A stretch of 64,000 bases of DNA from Massilia varians (GTDB lineage Bacteria > Pseudomonadota > Gammaproteobacteria > Burkholderiales > Burkholderiaceae_D), in assembly GCF_027923905.1 (NCBI RefSeq), contig NZ_AP026966.1, positions 186,001 to 250,000 on the forward strand. The letters run 5' to 3'. The notes beneath the pieces are model-generated. The model worked only from the letters and a program-made list of their open reading frames with translations. It searched no databases and was not told the origin of the DNA. Positions 31,891 through 39,295 of this stretch are shown here, one piece after another (positions within the stretch are counted from its first letter, which is position 1; every line of letters starts with the position of its first letter). A program made the translations under genes and the position numbers.

Positions 31891-32333
31891 TGACCTCACA
31901 AGCTGCGCGTGCTGCACCATAGCGGATACCCATCGTCGTTAATTGAAGCCACAAGAGAACGCCACTGCCGCCAGGCAGGTCGTGATTACTCAGCAATCGA
32001 TCCGGAAGGATGCTCGAACGAGCGGGAAGGCCACTGGCTTTGAGTGAACGACGGTAGCGATGCGAGTTCTTGCGGTTGAAAGGCTAATTCATGATTCCCA
32101 CAAGATATTTAAGTGAATACAGAGCAATATTGTAGTTACGCAACTTGTGCTAATCAAACCATCTACTTGATCTGAATCAAAAATTGCTTAACTAAATATT
32201 TACTAACATATCTAACCAGCAACATGCCATGCCGCAAGGATAGAAGTGAAGGTGGATCGGGAAGGAGCCCGGGCGGACAGCCCAGGCGATCAGGAAGGAG
32301 GCCGGAAGGATGGCGGCCGGGCGGCCGCTGGCA
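31891..32333. other. AT-rich intergenic region upstream of the globin-sensor operon
   Basis: No credible gene. About 32090-32220 is strikingly AT-rich against the GC-rich background and holds the FNR-type box (32167-32180) and a -10-like TACAAT on the minus strand (32134-32129). The part nearest rsmI (32225-32333) is GC-rich and featureless. The most likely content is a long regulated promoter and 5' leader for the minus-strand operon. Confidence 0.6.
32167..32180 (-). promoter_or_regulatory. FNR/Anr-type box
   Basis: TTGATCTGAATCAA is a perfect match to TTGAT-N4-ATCAA. The only downstream gene it can serve is the globin-sensor operon on the minus strand (start 277 bp away), since rsmI ends towards it. 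The distance to the TACAAT -10 candidate, about 50 bases, is not the classic -41.5, so the promoter position is uncertain. Confidence 0.6.
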
Positions 32334-33239
32334 TTATTCGCCCTTGATCTGCAGGGCGCGTTCGTACAGGGCGTTCTTCTTGCGACCAGTAATTTGCGCA
32401 GCCAGATTGGCTGCCTGCTTGACCGAGCATTCGCCCAGCAGGATCTGCAGGATGCGTTCCGCCTCCGCATCCTGGGCATCGGTTTCCAGGGTGGCGCCTT
32501 CCACCAGCACGACGAATTCGCCGCGCTCGCGGTGCTGGTCTGCCGTGACCCAGGCCTGCGCCTCGCTCAGCGGGCAGCGGTGCACTTCCTCGAACATCTT
32601 GCTCAGCTCGCGCGCGAACACCACCTGGCGGGTCGGCTCGAAGACGCTCATCAAGCCCTCCACGCACTCGACGATGCGGTGCGGCGCTTCGTACAGGACC
32701 AGGGTCGAGGTCTCGCGCACCAGCTCGGCCAGCGCGCTTTCGCGCTGTTTCGATTTTGCCGGCAGGAAGCCGACGAAATGGAAGCGGTCGTTCACCAGCC
32801 CGCTGGCCGACAGGGCCGCGATCGCCGCCGACGGTCCCGGCAGCGGCACCACGTTCAGGCCGGCCGCGCGCACCGCATCGACGATCTTCGCACCCGGATC
32901 CGAGACCGCCGGCGTGCCCGCGTCCGACACCAGGGCCACGCGCTGTCCGGCCTGCAGGCGCTCGACGATCTTGTCGGCCACCTCGCGCTCGTTGTGCATG
33001 TGCGCGGCGATGGTCTGCTTGCTCAAGCCGAAGCGTTGAAGGAGCGCGCCGGTCTTGCGCGTGTCTTCGCAGGCCACGACATCGGCGAGCGCCAGCAGGT
33101 GCAGTGCGCGCAGCGTGATGTCGGTGACGTTGCCGATCGGTGTAGCCACGACATACAGCGTTGCGGTAGGATAGGACTGCTGGGCCGCTTCGCCCATGAC
33201 GGGAAGCCGGGCGATGTCGATGGTCTGCTGATCTGTCAT
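32334..33239 (-). CDS. rsmI: 16S rRNA (cytidine1402-2'-O)-methyltransferase
   Basis: 301 aa, tetrapyrrole-methylase fold. Signature motifs: LYVVATPIGNVTDITLRAL, DVVACEDTRKTG, VALVSDAGTPAVSDPG, VVPLPGPSAAIAALSASG and LYEAPHRI. The first 27 residues precede the usual start of homology; Met15 (33197) is an alternative start. It diverges from the lpoA-like gene with only 11 bp between start codons at the annotated starts. The order rsmI / lpoA-yraN-diaA-dolP matches the enterobacterial yraL-M-N-O-P cluster. Confidence 0.95.
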   Translation of the reverse strand: MTDQQTIDIARLPVMGEAAQQSYPTATLYVVATPIGNVTDITLRALHLLALADVVACEDTRKTGALLQRFGLSKQTIAAHMHNEREVADKIVERLQAGQRVALVSDAGTPAVSDPGAKIVDAVRAAGLNVVPLPGPSAAIAALSASGLVNDRFHFVGFLPAKSKQRESALAELVRETSTLVLYEAPHRIVECVEGLMSVFEPTRQVVFARELSKMFEEVHRCPLSEAQAWVTADQHRERGEFVVLVEGATLETDAQDAEAERILQILLGECSVKQAANLAAQITGRKKNALYERALQIKGE

Positions 33240-33250
33240 AAGGGGTTCCG

Positions 33251-34528
33251 ATGTTGAAGAAGAAGAATATCAGGGCGCTGCTGGCGACGGCCGCGCTGGG
33301 CTTGTTGGCGTCTTCATTGGCGGGCTGCAGCAGCTCGCCAATGCCGCCGGACCTGGGCTGCGGCGTACCGGGCGGATTTTGCGCGCCCGCAGCGCCGAGT
33401 GCAAGCCCGCCACCTGCCGAACCCGGCTATACGCCGCCGCCGGCATCCGCCCCGGTCCGCACCAATCCGGTCGAGCTCGGCCCGTCCGATGGCCGTCCGC
33501 TGGCATCGGGCGTCGAGCGCCGCGACCTGCAAGGGGTAAGGATTGCCCTGCTGCTGCCCATGCAATCCGACGCATTCGCGCAGCCTGCCGAGGCGCTGCG
33601 CGCCGGCTTCATGGCCGGCTACGAACGCGACCGCGGCGGCGTGACCGTCAACCTGGTTCCCACCAGCGATTCCGCGCAGGCCACGCTCGATGCCTATGCG
33701 CGCGCCAGCAAACAGAACGACATCGTGGTCGGCCCCCTCACCCGCCCCGCCGTGGCGGCACTGGCCACCAGCGGCCTCGTGAGCAAGCCGACGGTGGCCC
33801 TGAACCATCCGCAAACCAATGGTCCGCTGCCGCGCCAGATGCTGGTGGTCGGCCTGTCGCTCGAAGAAGAAGCCAGCCAGGTGGCCGACTGGGCCGCCGC
33901 GGAACAGCCGGGCGCACGCGCCCTGGTGCTGACCGGAAAGACCGCATGGCAGCAACGCCTGTCCGGCGCCTTCGCCGCGCGCTGGGCGCAGCTGGGCCTG
34001 AACAATGCCACCGTCGAGTTGCCCAGCAGCGATGGCTACGTGGATCCCAACGCGCTGGCTCAGCTGCGCGCGCGCATGCAGGTCGACCCGCCGCAGCTGG
34101 TGTTCGCCGCCCTCGACCCGGTCCAGCTGCGCCAGGTGCGCAGCGCCATCGGCACCTCGCTGCCGACCTACGGCACCGGCTCGATCAACCCGGGCCCGGA
34201 CCCGGCCATGAGCGGACCGGAACTGACCGGGGTGCGCATCCTCGACCTGCCCTGGACCGTGCAGCCGGACAACCCGTTGGTGGCAAGCTATCCGCGCTGG
34301 AGCGGCGAGACCGGCGGCTACGACATGAAGCGTCTGTACGCGCTCGGCATCGACGCCTTCCGCATCGCGCGCGAACTGGCCGCGCGTCCCGGCGCCCGCT
34401 TCGAGCTCGATGGCGTCACCGGCCGCCTGTCGGTCGACATGGGTGCTGGCGAAGGGGGCTTCCGCCGCGTCGAGACCGGCACGGTGTACCGTGACGGCAT
34501 GTACGAAACGGTCGCCTTCGGGCGCTGA
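33251..34528 (+). CDS. LppC/LpoA-type penicillin-binding-protein activator lipoprotein
   Basis: 425 aa lipoprotein, lipobox LAGC (Cys26). After a Pro-rich linker (35-75) comes a periplasmic-binding-protein fold of the LppC/LpoA family: GVRIALLLPMQSDAFAQPAE, GFMAGYERDRGG, DIVVGPLTRPAVAAL and TGKTAWQQRLSGAFAARWAQ. E. coli LpoA has an extra N-terminal TPR domain; this protein is shorter and has only the C-terminal domain. It presumably supports class A PBPs from the outer membrane. Next gene yraN begins 2 bp after the stop. Confidence 0.88.
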   Translation: MLKKKNIRALLATAALGLLASSLAGCSSSPMPPDLGCGVPGGFCAPAAPSASPPPAEPGYTPPPASAPVRTNPVELGPSDGRPLASGVERRDLQGVRIALLLPMQSDAFAQPAEALRAGFMAGYERDRGGVTVNLVPTSDSAQATLDAYARASKQNDIVVGPLTRPAVAALATSGLVSKPTVALNHPQTNGPLPRQMLVVGLSLEEEASQVADWAAAEQPGARALVLTGKTAWQQRLSGAFAARWAQLGLNNATVELPSSDGYVDPNALAQLRARMQVDPPQLVFAALDPVQLRQVRSAIGTSLPTYGTGSINPGPDPAMSGPELTGVRILDLPWTVQPDNPLVASYPRWSGETGGYDMKRLYALGIDAFRIARELAARPGARFELDGVTGRLSVDMGAGEGGFRRVETGTVYRDGMYETVAFGR

Positions 34529-34530
34529 GC

Positions 34531-34887
34531 ATGTGGCCGCTGCGCCTGTCACCGCGGCAGGCCCAGGGCCGCGACTGGGAGCGGGTTGCCCTGCTCCACC
34601 TGCGCCGCCACGGCCTGCAGCCGGTCGAAGAGAATTTCCGCTGCAAGGGCGGCGAAATCGACCTGGTCATGCGCGATGGCGATACCCTGGTGTTCGTCGA
34701 GGTGCGTCAGCGTGCTGCTAGCTGCCACGGCGGCGCTGCCGCCAGCATCACTCCCGCCAAGATCCGCCGCCTGGTGCGTGCGGCCCAGGTGTACCTGTTG
34801 CGCTTTCCCGTCACGCCGCCTTGCCGCTTCGACGTGGTCGCCATCGATGGCGAGCAGCTCGCATGGCTGCGCGATGTGATCAATTAG
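34531..34887 (+). CDS. YraN-family (UPF0102) nuclease-fold protein
   Basis: 118 aa. Sequence follows UPF0102: GRDWERVALLHLRRHGLQPV, ENFRCKGGEIDLVMRDGDTL and VFVEVRQRA, i.e. the E-x(n)-D-x(n)-ExK-type core of Holliday-resolvase-like nucleases (here EVRQR, so the usual Lys is Arg). Cellular role is not established. It lies in the conserved position between lpoA and diaA. Confidence 0.9.
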   Translation: MWPLRLSPRQAQGRDWERVALLHLRRHGLQPVEENFRCKGGEIDLVMRDGDTLVFVEVRQRAASCHGGAAASITPAKIRRLVRAAQVYLLRFPVTPPCRFDVVAIDGEQLAWLRDVIN

Positions 34888-34945
34888 GCATTTTTAAATG
34901 TAAGCAATTTTTAACGTGCTTGCCCGACCCGGGTTGCCACTGCAC

Positions 34946-34951
34946 TATAAT
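34946..34951 (+). promoter_or_regulatory. Consensus -10 box directly before diaA
   Basis: Perfect TATAAT whose end is 8 bases before the diaA ATG, with no Shine-Dalgarno between them. If used, transcription would start within a couple of bases of the ATG and give a leaderless mRNA. No good -35 is at 17 bp (TTGCCC is 20 bp away), so it is only a candidate. Confidence 0.45.
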
Positions 34952-34959
34952 TCTCGGCT

Positions 34960-35553
34960 ATGAACACTCAACGCATCCTCGCTCACTTCCAGGAGAGCGC
35001 CGATCTCAAGATGAAATCGGCTGCTGCCCTGGCACAACCCATTTCGCAGGCGGTCGAACTCATGTTCGGCGCCCTGTCCAACGGCAACAAGATCCTGGCC
35101 TGCGGCAATGGCGGTTCCGCCGCCGACTGCCAGCACTTCGCTGCCGAGCTCGTTGGTCGCTTCGAGCGCGAGCGCTTCCCGCTGCCGGCGATCGCGCTGA
35201 CCACCGACACCTCGATCATGACGGCGGTCGGCAACGACTACAGCTTCAAGGAGATCTTCTCGAAGCAGGTGCAGGCCTTCGGCCAGGCCGGCGACGTCCT
35301 GTTGGCGATCTCGACCTCGGGCAATTCGGCCAACGTGCTGGCCGCGGTCGAGGCGGCGCTGGAACGCGAGATGCGCATCGTCGCCTTCACCGGCAAGGAC
35401 GGCGGCGCACTGGCGAAGATGCTGACCGACGCCGACATCCACATCAACGTGCCTCACGCACGCACCGCGCGCATCCAGGAAGTCCACCTGTGCGCGATTC
35501 ACTGCATCTGCGACGGCATCGACGTCGCACTGTTCGGAGGAGAAGAGGAATGA
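34960..35553 (+). CDS. diaA: SIS-domain phosphoheptose-isomerase-like protein (DiaA/GmhA family)
   Basis: 197 aa with a full SIS domain: [49 protein letters not shown] and [20 protein letters not shown]; the C-terminus [15 protein letters not shown] is shared by DiaA and GmhA. In E. coli DiaA binds DnaA, and GmhA makes heptose phosphate for LPS. Synteny with yraN and dolP (yraO position) favours DiaA. Its stop overlaps the dolP start by ATGA. Confidence 0.85.
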   Translation: MNTQRILAHFQESADLKMKSAAALAQPISQAVELMFGALSNGNKILACGNGGSAADCQHFAAELVGRFERERFPLPAIALTTDTSIMTAVGNDYSFKEIFSKQVQAFGQAGDVLLAISTSGNSANVLAAVEAALEREMRIVAFTGKDGGALAKMLTDADIHINVPHARTARIQEVHLCAIHCICDGIDVALFGGEEE

Positions 35554-36182
35554 CCAAACTGCGCCCGCTGGCCGGCCTGCTGTCCAAAATCGTCCTGGGT
35601 ACCGCGCTCGCGGTATCGCTGTCGGGCTGCGTGGCCATGGCCGTCGGCGGCGCCGCCACGGCCGTCCTGTCGGCCAACGACCGCCGCACCCTCGGCATGC
35701 AGACCGAGGACAAGGCGATCAACGTCAAGGCCGAGCTCAAGCTGCGCGAGCTCACCGGCGAGAACGGCCACATCAACGTCACCAGCTACAACCGCAAGGT
35801 GCTGCTGACCGGCGAAGTGCGCGACGACGCGATGAAGCAGGCGGCCGAGCGCGAAGTGCGCGCGATTGACAACGTGGTCTCGGTGATCAACGAGCTGGAG
35901 ATCGCCGGCCCGTCGAGCTTTACCTCGCGCTCGAACGACGCCCTGATCACCACCAAGGTCAAGGCCAGCCTGGTCGACAAGAAGACCGTCTCGGCCACCG
36001 CCTTCAAGGTGACCACCGAGCGCGGCATCGTCTACCTGCAGGGCCTGGTCACCGCGCGTGAAGGCAATATCGCCGCCGACGTCGCCAAGGGCGTGCCGGG
36101 CGTGGTCAAGGTCGTCAAGATCTTCGAATACATCGCCGACGAAGACCCGCGCGCCAACCAGGCGGCGCCAAGCCAAGGTTAA
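35550..36182 (+). CDS. dolP: BON-domain outer-membrane lipoprotein (DolP/YraP-like)
   Basis: 210 aa. Lipobox LSGC (Cys27), then two BON domains (about 75-130 and 140-200) with [16 protein letters not shown] and [15 protein letters not shown] as their GXV cores. DolP-type proteins bind anionic phospholipids at the outer membrane and help envelope integrity. It is coupled to diaA by a 4-bp overlap and followed by a terminator five bases after its stop. Confidence 0.9.
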   Translation: MTKLRPLAGLLSKIVLGTALAVSLSGCVAMAVGGAATAVLSANDRRTLGMQTEDKAINVKAELKLRELTGENGHINVTSYNRKVLLTGEVRDDAMKQAAEREVRAIDNVVSVINELEIAGPSSFTSRSNDALITTKVKASLVDKKTVSATAFKVTTERGIVYLQGLVTAREGNIAADVAKGVPGVVKVVKIFEYIADEDPRANQAAPSQG

Positions 36183-36186
36183 TGCC

Positions 36187-36217
36187 AACGGCAGGACTGC
36201 GGTCCTGCCGTTTCTTT
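36187..36217 (+). terminator. Rho-independent terminator after dolP
   Basis: AACGGCAGGAC-TGCG-GTCCTGCCGTT then TCTTT: an 11-bp stem with a tetraloop and short T-tract, ending the lpoA-dolP operon 13 bases before the next gene. Confidence 0.85.
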
Positions 36218-36230
36218 ATCCGCTCCCATC

Positions 36231-36749
36231 ATGACCGCACAGACTTCCTCCCGTTCCTGGATCAAGCCCGCCGCCGCTGCCGCCGTGGTGCTGGCCCTGG
36301 CCGGCATCGGCTACGCCTCGTTCACCAGCGCCCCGCCCGCGCCCAACGTCACCTTCATCAGCATCGCCGGCGACAAGGTCAGTATCGAGTCCCTGCGCGG
36401 CAAGGTGGTGATGGTGAACTTCTGGGCGACCTCCTGCGTCACCTGCGTCAAGGAGATGCCGCAGATGGTCGAGACCTACAACAAGTACAAGGCGCAAGGC
36501 CTGGAGTTCGTGGCGGTGGCGATGCAGTACGACCCGCCCAACTACGTGCTGAACTTCACCGAGACGCGCCAGCTGCCCTTCAAGGTGGCGATCGACTCGG
36601 CCGGCGACATCGCCAAGCAGTTCGGCGACGTCACCCTGACCCCGACCACGTTTGTCATCGACAAGCAGGGCAGGATCATCAAGCAATACGTGGGCGAGCC
36701 GGACTTCCCGGCCCTGCACAAGCTGATCGAGAAAGAGCTGGCTTCTTAG
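36231..36749 (+). CDS. TlpA-like membrane-anchored thioredoxin
   Basis: 172 aa. One N-terminal membrane anchor (about 12-30), then a periplasmic thioredoxin fold: GKVVMVNFWATSCVTCVKEM with the CVTC redox pair, cis-Pro region TPTTFVIDKQGRI. TlpA/ResA proteins reduce disulfides in the periplasm, for example during cytochrome c maturation. The CVTC dipeptide (Val-Thr) differs from the CEPC/CPPC of ResA. Its stop overlaps that of the convergent thioesterase. Confidence 0.88.
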   Translation: MTAQTSSRSWIKPAAAAAVVLALAGIGYASFTSAPPAPNVTFISIAGDKVSIESLRGKVVMVNFWATSCVTCVKEMPQMVETYNKYKAQGLEFVAVAMQYDPPNYVLNFTETRQLPFKVAIDSAGDIAKQFGDVTLTPTTFVIDKQGRIIKQYVGEPDFPALHKLIEKELAS

Positions 36750-37168
36750 GCTTTCGGGTACAAGATCATCTGGGTGCAGCGGAACAGGGCGATGGTCTTG
36801 CCGCTGTCCTTGTCGGTGACCACAGCATCCCACACCTGCGTGGTGCGTCCCAGATGCACGGCGGTCGCCACCACGGCGATCGTGCCCTGGCGCGCGGTGC
36901 CCAGGTGGTTCGACTTCAGTTCGATGGTGGTGAAGTTCTGTGCGCCTTCCGGCAGGTGGGCGACGCAGGCGTAGCCGGCTGCGGTGTCGGCCAGCGTGAC
37001 CACGCTGCCGGCGTGCAGGTAGCCGTTCGGCGCCAGCAGCTGGGGCGTGACCGGAAGTTCGGCGCAGACGCGGCCTTCGGCGACTTCGGTGATCCGGATG
37101 CCGAGGTGGCCGGGGAGGAAGGACTTGCCGAAGTCGTTGAAGGATTCAGGGGTGTACTTGGGGTTCAT
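36746..37168 (-). CDS. PaaI-family hotdog thioesterase
   Basis: 140 aa from ATG 37168 (MNPKYTPESF). Hotdog-fold motifs: LLAPNGYLHAGSVVTLADTA (the catalytic-loop region of PaaI/YdiI-like enzymes), FTTIELKSNHLGTARQG and VWDAVVTDKDSGKTIALFRC. It hydrolyses an acyl-CoA; the substrate is unknown. Neighbours give no metabolic hint. Confidence 0.85.
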   Translation of the reverse strand: MNPKYTPESFNDFGKSFLPGHLGIRITEVAEGRVCAELPVTPQLLAPNGYLHAGSVVTLADTAAGYACVAHLPEGAQNFTTIELKSNHLGTARQGTIAVVATAVHLGRTTQVWDAVVTDKDSGKTIALFRCTQMILYPKA

Positions 37169-37226
37169 GGCGGGTACTGTCGTTAAAAAAAGCGGCATCG
37201 TACACTGCCCGGGGTGAAGCCGGCTA

Positions 37227-39203
37227 TTAGCGCCTGCGCTTGCCCCCGCTTGAACCGCCCCGCTGCCTTGCCGCCGTGTTCTGCTGCTGCAGCATCGCAT
37301 CGACCCGTTCGGATGCCTCGCGCGCCAGCTGCTGCGCCAGTTCGATGCTTGGGAAGTGTTCCGGTTCCCGGTAGCCCAGCCAGGCGTAGGCGGAGTACAT
37401 GCGGCAGGTATCCTCGACCTCCTGCAGGTTCATGTAATACAGCTCCTGGGCAGGCGGCGTCAGCTTGCAGATCTTCTTCTTGGCCAGCGACAGCGCCCAG
37501 TGCTCCCAGGCGCTCTGCAGCACCGGCACCCGGCTCGAGATCGGCACCAGCGACAGCATGAACTTCTCGGCCACCGACAGCGGCAGCGTGTCGAGCCATT
37601 CGGCGCGCTCGTTCTGCTCCTCCGTGATGCGCGGATAGAAGAAGCCGTCCGGCACGTCGATGTTGTGCACGAAGCGTTTCAAGAGCTTCACCAGCGAGGT
37701 CTCGCCCGTCACCGAGGAAATGCGGTGCAGCTGCTCGAGCGAAGGCGCCACCGCAAAGCCGGTGGCCGCTACCGGCGGAATCTTCTCCTTCATCAGCGCG
37801 CGCATCACCTGATGGGTGTCCTCGTCGTAACCGGCGACGAAGCCCTCCTCGTGGACTCCGTAACGCCCTGCCCGGCCGGCGATCTGCTTGGCCAGCGCCG
37901 CCGAGATCTCTTCTTCCTCATAGCCGTTGTACTTGACGGTGGTGGTCATCACGATGCGCGCGATCGGCATGTTCAGGCCCATCGCCAGCGCGTCGGTGCC
38001 GACCACGATGTCGGCCTGCCCTTTGCGGAAGCGCTCGGCCTGGGCGCGCCGCACTTCGGGCGACAGGTTGCCGTACACGGTGGCCACCGACAGTCCCTTC
38101 TCGGTGATCATGTCGCGCCACATCAGGACGTCGCGCCGCGAGAAGGCGATGACGGCGTCGCCGCGCCGCAGGTTGCCGAGCTTGCGCACCGGCGAAGGCT
38201 CCATCGCCAGCGGCGCCATGCGTTTCAGCACGTGGACTTCGAGCGGCACTTCCAGGCGTTCGGCCAGCGCCTCGATCGCGCGCCGCGCTTCCGGCGCACC
38301 CACCAGGAACACGGTGGAGGCTGGGGCGCCGCACACGGCCGCGGTCCAGGCGGCGCCGCGGTCGCGGTCGGCCAGCATCTGGATCTCGTCGATCACCGCC
38401 ACCTCGACCTGGGTCTTGGTGTCCAGCATCTCGACGGTGCTGGCGACGTGGGTCGCGTCCTCGGCGATGCGGCGCTCTTCGCCGGTGATCAGGCTGACCT
38501 TGATCTCTTTGCCGTGCGGACGGGCGTTCTGCAGGCGCTCGTAGTTTTCCAGCGCCAGCAGGCGCAGGGGAGCCAGGTAGACGCCGCTTGCGGCCTTGGC
38601 CAGCGCCTCCATCGCGCGGTGGGTCTTGCCGGAGTTGGTCGGCCCGAGCAGGGCGATGAACTTGCGCCCCATGCGGCTGGCCAGCTCGAAGGATTCCGGA
38701 TATTCGGCCAGGTTGATGCTTTCCTTGGTGCGCGCGGCGTGGCGTTCTTCCTGCTCGCGCTCGATGGCGTGGGTCAGGCGCTGCGAGATACGCTGGAACA
38801 CGAATTCGGCCGGCTCCGACGTTTCCAGCTCGTCGAGCACGTGCAGGAACAGCATCGGGTTCCAGCCGAAATCGTCGGCTTCCTCGGCGATCTCGCGCAC
38901 GAACGCCTCGGCTTCGGTCTGCAGTTCTTCGATGGCGTCGGGGGTGGCGCGTTCCTCCAATAAATCGCGGCGCGCCGGCATGTCCATCTTGCGCCACTTG
39001 CTCGGTTTGGCCAGCACGCCGCGCGAAGGCACCAGCCGGTAGGGCACGCGCAGGCCTTCGTAGCGCACCTCGCCCGAGAAGCGCAGGAAGACGCGGCCTT
39101 CCATCTTGACCAGTTCGATGCCGCGCTCGGCGAAGTCGAGTTCGCGCTCGAGGAAGGCGTCGTCGTGTTCGGTGTCGTCCAGCGGAGGATGGGATTGATT
39201 CAT
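37227..39203 (-). CDS. Suv3-type DEAD/DEAH RNA helicase
   Basis: 658 aa. N-terminal helical region (1-180), Walker A GPTNSGKT (187-194), Walker B DEIQ (272-275) as in mitochondrial Suv3 rather than DEAD, second RecA domain with VVGTDALAMGLNMPIARIV and QIAGRAGRYG, then Suv3-like C-terminal helices and a basic Gly/Arg/Lys tail (GGSSGGKRRR). Suv3 is the helicase of the mitochondrial RNA degradosome; bacterial homologues occur mainly in alpha- and betaproteobacteria and their role is little studied. RNA unwinding for decay or processing is inference. Confidence 0.9.
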   Translation of the reverse strand: MNQSHPPLDDTEHDDAFLERELDFAERGIELVKMEGRVFLRFSGEVRYEGLRVPYRLVPSRGVLAKPSKWRKMDMPARRDLLEERATPDAIEELQTEAEAFVREIAEEADDFGWNPMLFLHVLDELETSEPAEFVFQRISQRLTHAIEREQEERHAARTKESINLAEYPESFELASRMGRKFIALLGPTNSGKTHRAMEALAKAASGVYLAPLRLLALENYERLQNARPHGKEIKVSLITGEERRIAEDATHVASTVEMLDTKTQVEVAVIDEIQMLADRDRGAAWTAAVCGAPASTVFLVGAPEARRAIEALAERLEVPLEVHVLKRMAPLAMEPSPVRKLGNLRRGDAVIAFSRRDVLMWRDMITEKGLSVATVYGNLSPEVRRAQAERFRKGQADIVVGTDALAMGLNMPIARIVMTTTVKYNGYEEEEISAALAKQIAGRAGRYGVHEEGFVAGYDEDTHQVMRALMKEKIPPVAATGFAVAPSLEQLHRISSVTGETSLVKLLKRFVHNIDVPDGFFYPRITEEQNERAEWLDTLPLSVAEKFMLSLVPISSRVPVLQSAWEHWALSLAKKKICKLTPPAQELYYMNLQEVEDTCRMYSAYAWLGYREPEHFPSIELAQQLAREASERVDAMLQQQNTAARQRGGSSGGKRRR

Positions 39204-39295
39204 GGTTGCTTGCGGGATGTCATGTTGCCGTCACTATATCGCAGCGCGCGCACATGCATGGCTCCGTTCCCATGCGCAAGCCCTTCCCTCGACCG

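Noticed and set aside
29290..31893. 867-codon open frame on the plus strand
   Set aside because: It lies wholly antisense to the globin-sensor gene; its peptide is His/Gln/Arg/Ala-rich low-complexity text caused by GC-biased third positions.
32334..33239. FNR box as a regulator of rsmI
   Set aside because: The box lies downstream of the rsmI stop; only the minus-strand globin-sensor operon is in the right direction.
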